NCBI RefSeq assembly: GCF_028769735.1
Contig: NC_088173.1
Span: 62,652,421 to 62,716,420, forward strand
Source: Zonotrichia leucophrys gambelii
Lineage: Eukaryota; Chordata; Aves; Passeriformes; Passerellidae
Direction of reading: 5' to 3'
DNA length: 64,000 nucleotides
Position 1 is the stretch's first letter. Every line of letters begins with the position of its first letter. The position numbers and the translations under genes are program-made. The notes beneath the pieces are model-generated. The model made no database searches. It saw only the letters and a list, made by a program, of their open reading frames with translations, and had not been told where the DNA came from. Of the stretch, positions 57,599-64,000 are shown in pieces.

Positions 57599-60500
57599 TA
57601 TTAGAGGGACTGACTGCTTGTATCATTATTAATAATGAATTATGACAACTTCTGTGTGTAGGTGCAGTGTGGTTTAAAAACTCGAAGGACTTCCGGCTTT
57701 GTCATGCATTTTCCTTAGCAACAATTATTCAAGTTGGTTTGTTGTGGGGGTCTTTTTTGTTGAGAACTGATTATTGAACAAATACTGCTATTACTAAGTT
57801 AGTGCAGTGTCTTTGCCACGCACCTAGTTTTGGGAACTGATAAGTAGGTAGATAAAAGTACCTACAGTTTTTCAGATCTCCTCTCTAAAATCTGTCATCT
57901 GATGACTTCATGACATTACAAGCCATACATATCTTCCAGAATTGTCCATTGGACCTGCAAAATCACTATAAGAATCTAAATTACAGTTAATTTTTCTTCT
58001 CAAGTCTTATCTTTATATTCTGTTAATGTGAGATATATACAAAAAAAAGAACAATAAGAAGGTGCAGGTAGGCTGATACCACTGCACAGAATGGTGATTA
58101 GTAATGCCCTGTGCTTTGATGCTCAGACTTTACACATATATGTTATTCTTACTGGTTTTTACTTGTATTCTAGTGGCAGACATAAGCAATCATAAGAAAA
58201 TACATTAAAGATCTTGGGAGCCATCATATTTTTCACTTAATCATTTCCTTTATAATAGTTATGCATAATAATGGGTGAATGCAAAAAACACTTCTCATCA
58301 TATTTATTTTTCCTTTAGAATTATGAGATAGGCAAAAAGATATCTAATCTGTTCTTTGGGACTCTGACTCTACTTTTCTTTACTGGTATAATCTTTTAGT
58401 GCTTAATTACACTTATTTGAAGGGTAATAGAGTAATTACCCTTATGTTAAAGAACGCAGCTACATACAAGGTGGAATTTGAACCTATTCAAAGGTTTCAC
58501 ATTTTTTAATACCTCTGAATCAAATAATCAGGTACTCTGCCTAAGTTCTCTTCAATAAACCGATTTGACTGACTTTATTGAGTCTCCCAATGTGACTCTT
58601 GCTCTCTGTGCTTTGGGTCATTTAAGAGTCCTTTGTTCGGTGTTCTGCTATTTTGACAAATTCTAAAAGCAAAACCAACCGCTTGATATGGTGATGTAAT
58701 GTGCAAGGAGAAAATCATACCCCTTCATGTTCTCTGTACTCTCCTTCTGAGCCCAAGGATCACATTTCCCTGCTTGACCTTGGCAGCACTTTCTGACGAG
58801 ATTTCCCTTAAAGAAGTTTTACTAACTCAATCTGTATAGGACAGAGTAGTCTGCATTGTTCACAGCTACTGAAGTCATATGTGATGAAAAAACTTAGAAA
58901 AATTTTAATTTCTTCCAATGGTTTTTCAGTAGTAGTCTTATGGTTGAGTTTGATGTGGTACTCAGAGTGTATTAGGCAAATGCAAAGGCAAATCTTAAAT
59001 ATACCTTTCTCAGTTTGTGCTTGATTAGTTTGTTAATAAGCATACATTTGGCCTCAAGACTTAGATCCTGTTGCCTATATTCATAGTCAAAAAAATATCT
59101 GTTAATGAAGATTGTAATCAGAAGCGTGCGTGTGTAACTGAAATAAATAAATATTCAAAAATATTGGATGCTGGAGTGGCAGGTAGGGTAACTTTGTCAG
59201 ATACAACATGTTGAATTACATAACACTATCATATCTGTAGGCATGCAGCAGTGTCTACTTTTTCAACAGCCAATGTGTGTCTCTTTTACAGCTCATCTAA
59301 TAAATAAGTGCTAAAATACTGCTTCAGGCTTGTTTGCATGACAGTTGACATTTCAAAATACTGACAAAAATGACATATCTTGAGAAAACCCTTCTAAATA
59401 AGTTGTCTCTTTCCAACATGCTTTTTTTCCTCATATAAGCAGCAGTAAGAATGCAACAGCGCCGCTGTCATTACTGGCATTTGAAGAAAATGTTTCTTTA
59501 AAAGTGGAAATTGAAACAAGATTACAAGAAGTGTTACATCAATATGTTTTATATTTGAGAGCACAAAACTTGACATTTACACTAGTTAGGTTTGATATGT
59601 AGAACAGAGAGAACTACACACTAAAAATATTCAGATTTTTACATGATTACAGGCCAGTGTTTATCATTAGGCAAGATTTTGCTGGAGTTTAATCTTTTAT
59701 TTGCTCTATGGAGTCTAGGAGAAAAGAGGGAGAATATTTTCTCAGCTATTTGACACCTTTTTTTCAAACTGAATTTTAAGGATGAATAAACATTATACAA
59801 AGAAATGCCATATAACAAAGATTAAGTGAGCTAGCATTTCGTTTCAAAAATCTTTTCTCTTAAAGCAGTTTAAGAGAAAAGAATTTATTTTTCTGTATCT
59901 TATTTCAATTTGTTGTAGACTTGAACTGACTAAAACAGTTACTTTTTTCAAAGGACGACAAAATGTCTTTCTCTCAGCTGTCCTAATTTTTCTAGCGTAA
60001 ACTTTGTTAATAATTTCTTAATATTTGCCTAAGTTGCATTCCGTATACCAGTAACGTGCAAAAGCTACTTGCAACAGATTATCAGTATTTTCAGAATCCA
60101 GAAGGCTTACTTCTGGTGAGTCTGAGCAGAAAGCAAATGTCTTCTGTCCTGGAGAATTCAGTAAATCTAGTTTGGCTCACATTTCATACTCTCTAGCTTA
60201 AACCTGGGCAGGAAAGTAATCTCATCTTGCAGACATGACAGGAGCTCCTGTTCTGCACTGACATGAATCCAAAGCATGAAAATGTTCATAAAAATTAGAG
60301 TCACATCCAAAATAATATTACAGTACTTTATTTGGCTTTTAGCAATCTGTGTTCAAAGCCATGGCCTAAATAATCATTATTATTACTATCATTATCACTA
60401 TCATTATTATTTTCATCCTTATTCTTTCACTTTGCATTTCTGTCTTCCATTTTCTTCTCTACAACTGTCTTTCTGTGTGCTTCATTAGAAGTTGCATTTT

Positions 60501-63500
60501 CAATGTGACTTTTCAGGGAGAAAAGCGTCCATTTTAATAAAGTAATGATAAATCATTTCATCACAACATCACTGAATGGTTTATCCTGTGTTATTTCCCA
60601 TGCCAGCTTTCTTTGTTTCTTGGGATAAGCTTTTGAGGTTTTATTTTGCTTTCTTATTATTATTTACTTTTTTTTCAAGATGCAATAATTTTAGTCATAA
60701 AGGGTGAATCCTACACGAATGCTATGGTTTAGGTTAGCACCTAAACATGTTTCTTTCAACTTTCTCAGATTGAAAGGGGAAAAGAAGTATCAACTCTCCT
60801 GATTTCTGAGTAATATTTGTTCAATTCTTAATTTACATTTGTGCTACATTTAAAGATTTTGGGGTTATTCTGTCACCGGAAAACCTGCTACTCCCAACAG
60901 AAAAAGCAGCGTCTGAAAGTTCTTGAACCGCTGCTAATTCTGTAGCTGTTTGGTTTTTGGGGTTTTGTGTTGTTGTTCTTTGTTTGTTTTTTTTTTATTT
61001 TTTGTGTTGTGCACTTCTTTCCTCCATTTCCTTGTTCCCTGAATGGGCACAAGAACAATAGACTACCACACTTGCTATTTGTTTTCATGAGAGGTATGCC
61101 TGACTATCTAATGTTACTAGCTTAACTTTATCTTCAAAGATGATACAATTTTTGGAGATGTTCTAAATGATGCTTTCCCAAGAATTTTAGCATTGTGCCT
61201 AAGTAACAGACATGTTACTTAATGTTTTTAAAGTATTGCAATTTTCCCTTTTGTAGCTGAAAAATAATTTTTTTGTATCACGTTAGCAAACACATTGTCC
61301 AACATATCCTTGTTTTGTTCTTCAAAAGAGGCCAGAAAAGCACATTTTTAGTAGAGGTAAATGAAATATTTGGAAAAGAGTTGGATAATGGGGACAAACC
61401 AATGGAGTTATTACTTTAAAATTTTGGGTATTGTTGTGATACTCTACAATGATGATTTAGACTGAATATTTTAATACCAATCCTTTCTTCATGTCCTTAA
61501 ATTCCCAGCAGAACTTTAGGCAGGATTACTTAACTTTCAGGCTGCTCTCAAGTTTTAAAGAAACTTTTTATTTGTGGTTGTGATATTTTGTAGTTTGTTT
61601 GTTTGTTTCATTTTGTTCCCTTTTAAAACTTGTAGTGTTAATAGCTTATTTTGGAAGAAGGCATCACATTAAAAACCATGAGTTTGGCTTGTGTATGTGA
61701 TTTCTTAGGGTTTTGGTCAATGCCTACTTCCTCCAGTGTATGATTCTGAGTAAAAGTATAATTTATTATTTGAAGATATGATTGAACCTATTAATTGTTT
61801 TATGGTTTTTTTTTTTTTTTTTTTTTTTACCAGGATAAAAATACTAAATAATTTTCTTGAAAAAATTGAGAAAAAACCTTAAAAATTGAGAAAAAAATAT
61901 GTAGCTATTGTTTATTTGTATTTTAATAGCCTAATAATACTTGAAATATAACATTTCAAGATATCTGTGTCCTGGTGAAATTATAGTATTGAATAACAGT
62001 TCTGGACTACTTTTTGGTTTAACATGTTAAAATTAAGACCTTTGCAGAAATCAGAAAAATTGTTTGAAAGTTCATATGCAATACAAGAATACTTCTCTTA
62101 CAAAAATCTTTCAACTCTCATACTCAATTAATAGAATAGCCTTTACGAGCTTACCTCAGGACAGAAAACTATTTTTTCAGTTTCCTTATGTATGCTTTGA
62201 AGATCAATCTAGCTGTTTCAGTTAATTCATTTAAAAACAGCAACAAAAAATTTCTCCAGAATTTAAAAAAACTCCAAATCTAAAAAGCTAACAAATTCTT
62301 TAAGGTCTCAGAAACCATTAGTAGTTGCAGGCCTATCAGAATACAGGACCTCTTCAGCATTTAGATAATTATGAAAACATGATTCAATGTTGATTAAAAG
62401 ATAATTCAATCAGGATTAAATTTGCTATTTTGTTGCTGGAAACTTCTCTGTTGAAATCTGTACTACTTCCCCTGAGAAGAGCAAAATGAGGTACAGTTAT
62501 TTATAGTTAAGACATACATTCTTGTGATTTTTCATATGTAACTATAACTATAGCTTGACAAAAGTATGGTTGTTTCATGCCTGAAAAAACAGGAACAAAA
62601 AAAACCAATCCTGAAGTTTACATTTCCTTTGGGAGATAATTTTTATAAATTTTATCCACCAGGGAATCGTTAATCTTTGAATCAAGCTACTGTGATAATT
62701 TATTACGATTTCCATTAAATGTTCTGAAAGTTTTCCCAAAAGAATGAAGTTTTCCAGAAATTTCATTTCTGCTCGTTGCCTTCAGAGATTCTTTTTATGC
62801 ATTCTCCATGTCCCCACTTTCATGTTATTTTAATGACATTTAAATCTATTAATATAGTATCAAGGGATTTGACATTAAAATGCTGTCTGATTACTCTGTT
62901 TGCCCAGGTAGGTAGTGTCAATCTCTGTATGATATTTACATGTAAAATTGGTTAATAACACTTATGAACTCTGAAGATGACTTGTCAATGCATTAAAAAG
63001 TCATATATAATCAAATAAAAGAATCATATGGGATTTAATCATCAAATACGCACATCATCGGGATACTGATTCTTAAAACTTTTAACAAAATACCATTTCT
63101 TTACTCTTTCAGATAAAAGATTAAAAAAATATTAAAAAAAAACAAACAAAAACCCCCCACCTGTAACTACTAGGAAGATAAGGTTTCCTTTTTCTGAAAA
63201 ATTCTGAAATCATATAGTATCTGGCAAATCTAGAAAAAGTATTTATAGGAATTTTTAGTTACTTAATAGTAAAGCATTAGTAACCAATCCCTGTAGAATG
63301 ATGATTATATATGCAAGTTAATAAGAAAAGCTGAGGGGAGGAACAACCCAGAAATGACAGACATTCCCTGCATTTATTTCCTGTCCTACAATACACATAA
63401 TTCTTAATGAGCATTTTCCATGCATTTTTCATGAAACGTAGGTGCTTTGTGAGCTTTTAATTTAAATAGAATGATGATAGTTTGAATTACACCACTTATT

Positions 63501-64000
63501 AAACTGACTAATATTTAGCCAGCTTGATAATCACGGACTACATTGTTTTGATTCATTGTATTCAGGCAGTTGGGGAAAAAAAGGAAAGAAACTCTCTTTG
63601 ATCATAACTCTTAAGCAAGATAAAAGAGAAGAGTGTACTCAAACAGTTATTACAGAGCAATCAGTGCATTGTTAATCACCACACTTACCTTGGATGTGAA
63701 CAAACCTAAAATTAGCTTTCACTGAAGAATTTCTGGGAAGAGTTAAGGAAATAATGTGAGAAGCAGAAAAGGATCACAATGTGATTAGAAATACTGAAAG
63801 CAAATTTATTATTTAGTTAAAACTTCACAATATCTTTTTCTTGTTTTATGTCATTCAGTTGTTTCAACTGAAATAATGTTAAAGAGAAGGCAGGCAAATG
63901 GAACGACTTTTAGGATAACACTCTGGTTTTGTAGAATTATATTAAGATTATTTTATTACCTATCTTGACAAATCTCATGTATTTGATCAGAACTTCAATA
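57599..64000. other. Unique AT-rich sequence, no gene recognised
   Basis: 6.4 kb with only simple repeats: ATT/ATC-type at about 60,371-60,415, T/TTTG-rich at about 60,950-61,010, a ~23-base poly(T) at about 61,806-61,828 and A-rich at about 63,120-63,155. Small ORFs lack any family signature. Confidence 0.45.

Noticed and set aside
1..64000. CRISPR arrays, rRNA, tRNA, phage or plasmid functions
   Set aside because: No regularly spaced repeats with unique spacers, no conserved rRNA blocks or tRNA cloverleaf wording seen. Everything recognisable is avian nuclear repeat DNA.

Overview
This window looks like gene-poor, AT-rich nuclear DNA from a bird, most likely a passerine. The organism call rests on repeats I recognise. 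There are several CR1 LINE pieces whose 3' ends carry the avian ATTCTATG/ATTCTGTG-type tail. There are also LTRs of avian endogenous retroviruses: a class II (ERVK-like) solo LTR with a 6-bp target duplication, an LTR of the family whose 5' end reads TGTCCTGGTTTCAGC, and two others that resemble passerine solo LTRs. Nothing prokaryotic is present: no operons, no ribosome-binding sites, no long ORFs. I saw no rRNA, tRNA or CRISPR array.

Layout. 1-10.2 kb is mostly unique AT-rich sequence with one short CR1 tail (2.5-2.7 kb). An ERVK-like solo LTR lies at 10.23-10.85 kb and a CR1 tail at 11.6-12.0 kb. Two LTRs in opposite orientation follow at 16.6-17.2 and 17.9-18.4 kb. A 433-nt uninterrupted purine tract, (GGGAA)n then (AAAAG)n, sits at 19.3-19.8 kb. 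At 27.4-29.5 kb there is a compound patch: a GC-rich unclassified segment, a CTATT pentanucleotide array, and CR1 pieces that include reverse-transcriptase remnants. Another CR1 is at 33.2-33.6 kb and a solo LTR at 36.5-37.0 kb. Around 44 kb lie an ATT/AAT microsatellite and a ~100-nt near-perfect inverted repeat. A complete miniature LTR retrotransposon (996 bp: two LTRs, tRNA-Trp-type primer site, polypurine tract, 6-bp target duplications) occupies 54.4-55.4 kb, and a last CR1 tail is at 57.5 kb.

No protein-coding gene could be identified with confidence. The window is best read as intergenic DNA or the inside of one or more very long introns. Some splice-flanked open stretches are recorded as hypotheses (notably minus strand 5.8-6.75 kb, 35.5 kb and 49.0-49.4 kb, and plus strand 52.5 kb). 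Stretches of this kind are expected by chance in 64 kb of AT-rich DNA, and only homology or RNA data can settle them.

The strongest observation is the miniature, apparently non-coding LTR element at 54,429-55,424. It would need an autonomous class II/alpharetrovirus-like partner for mobility.
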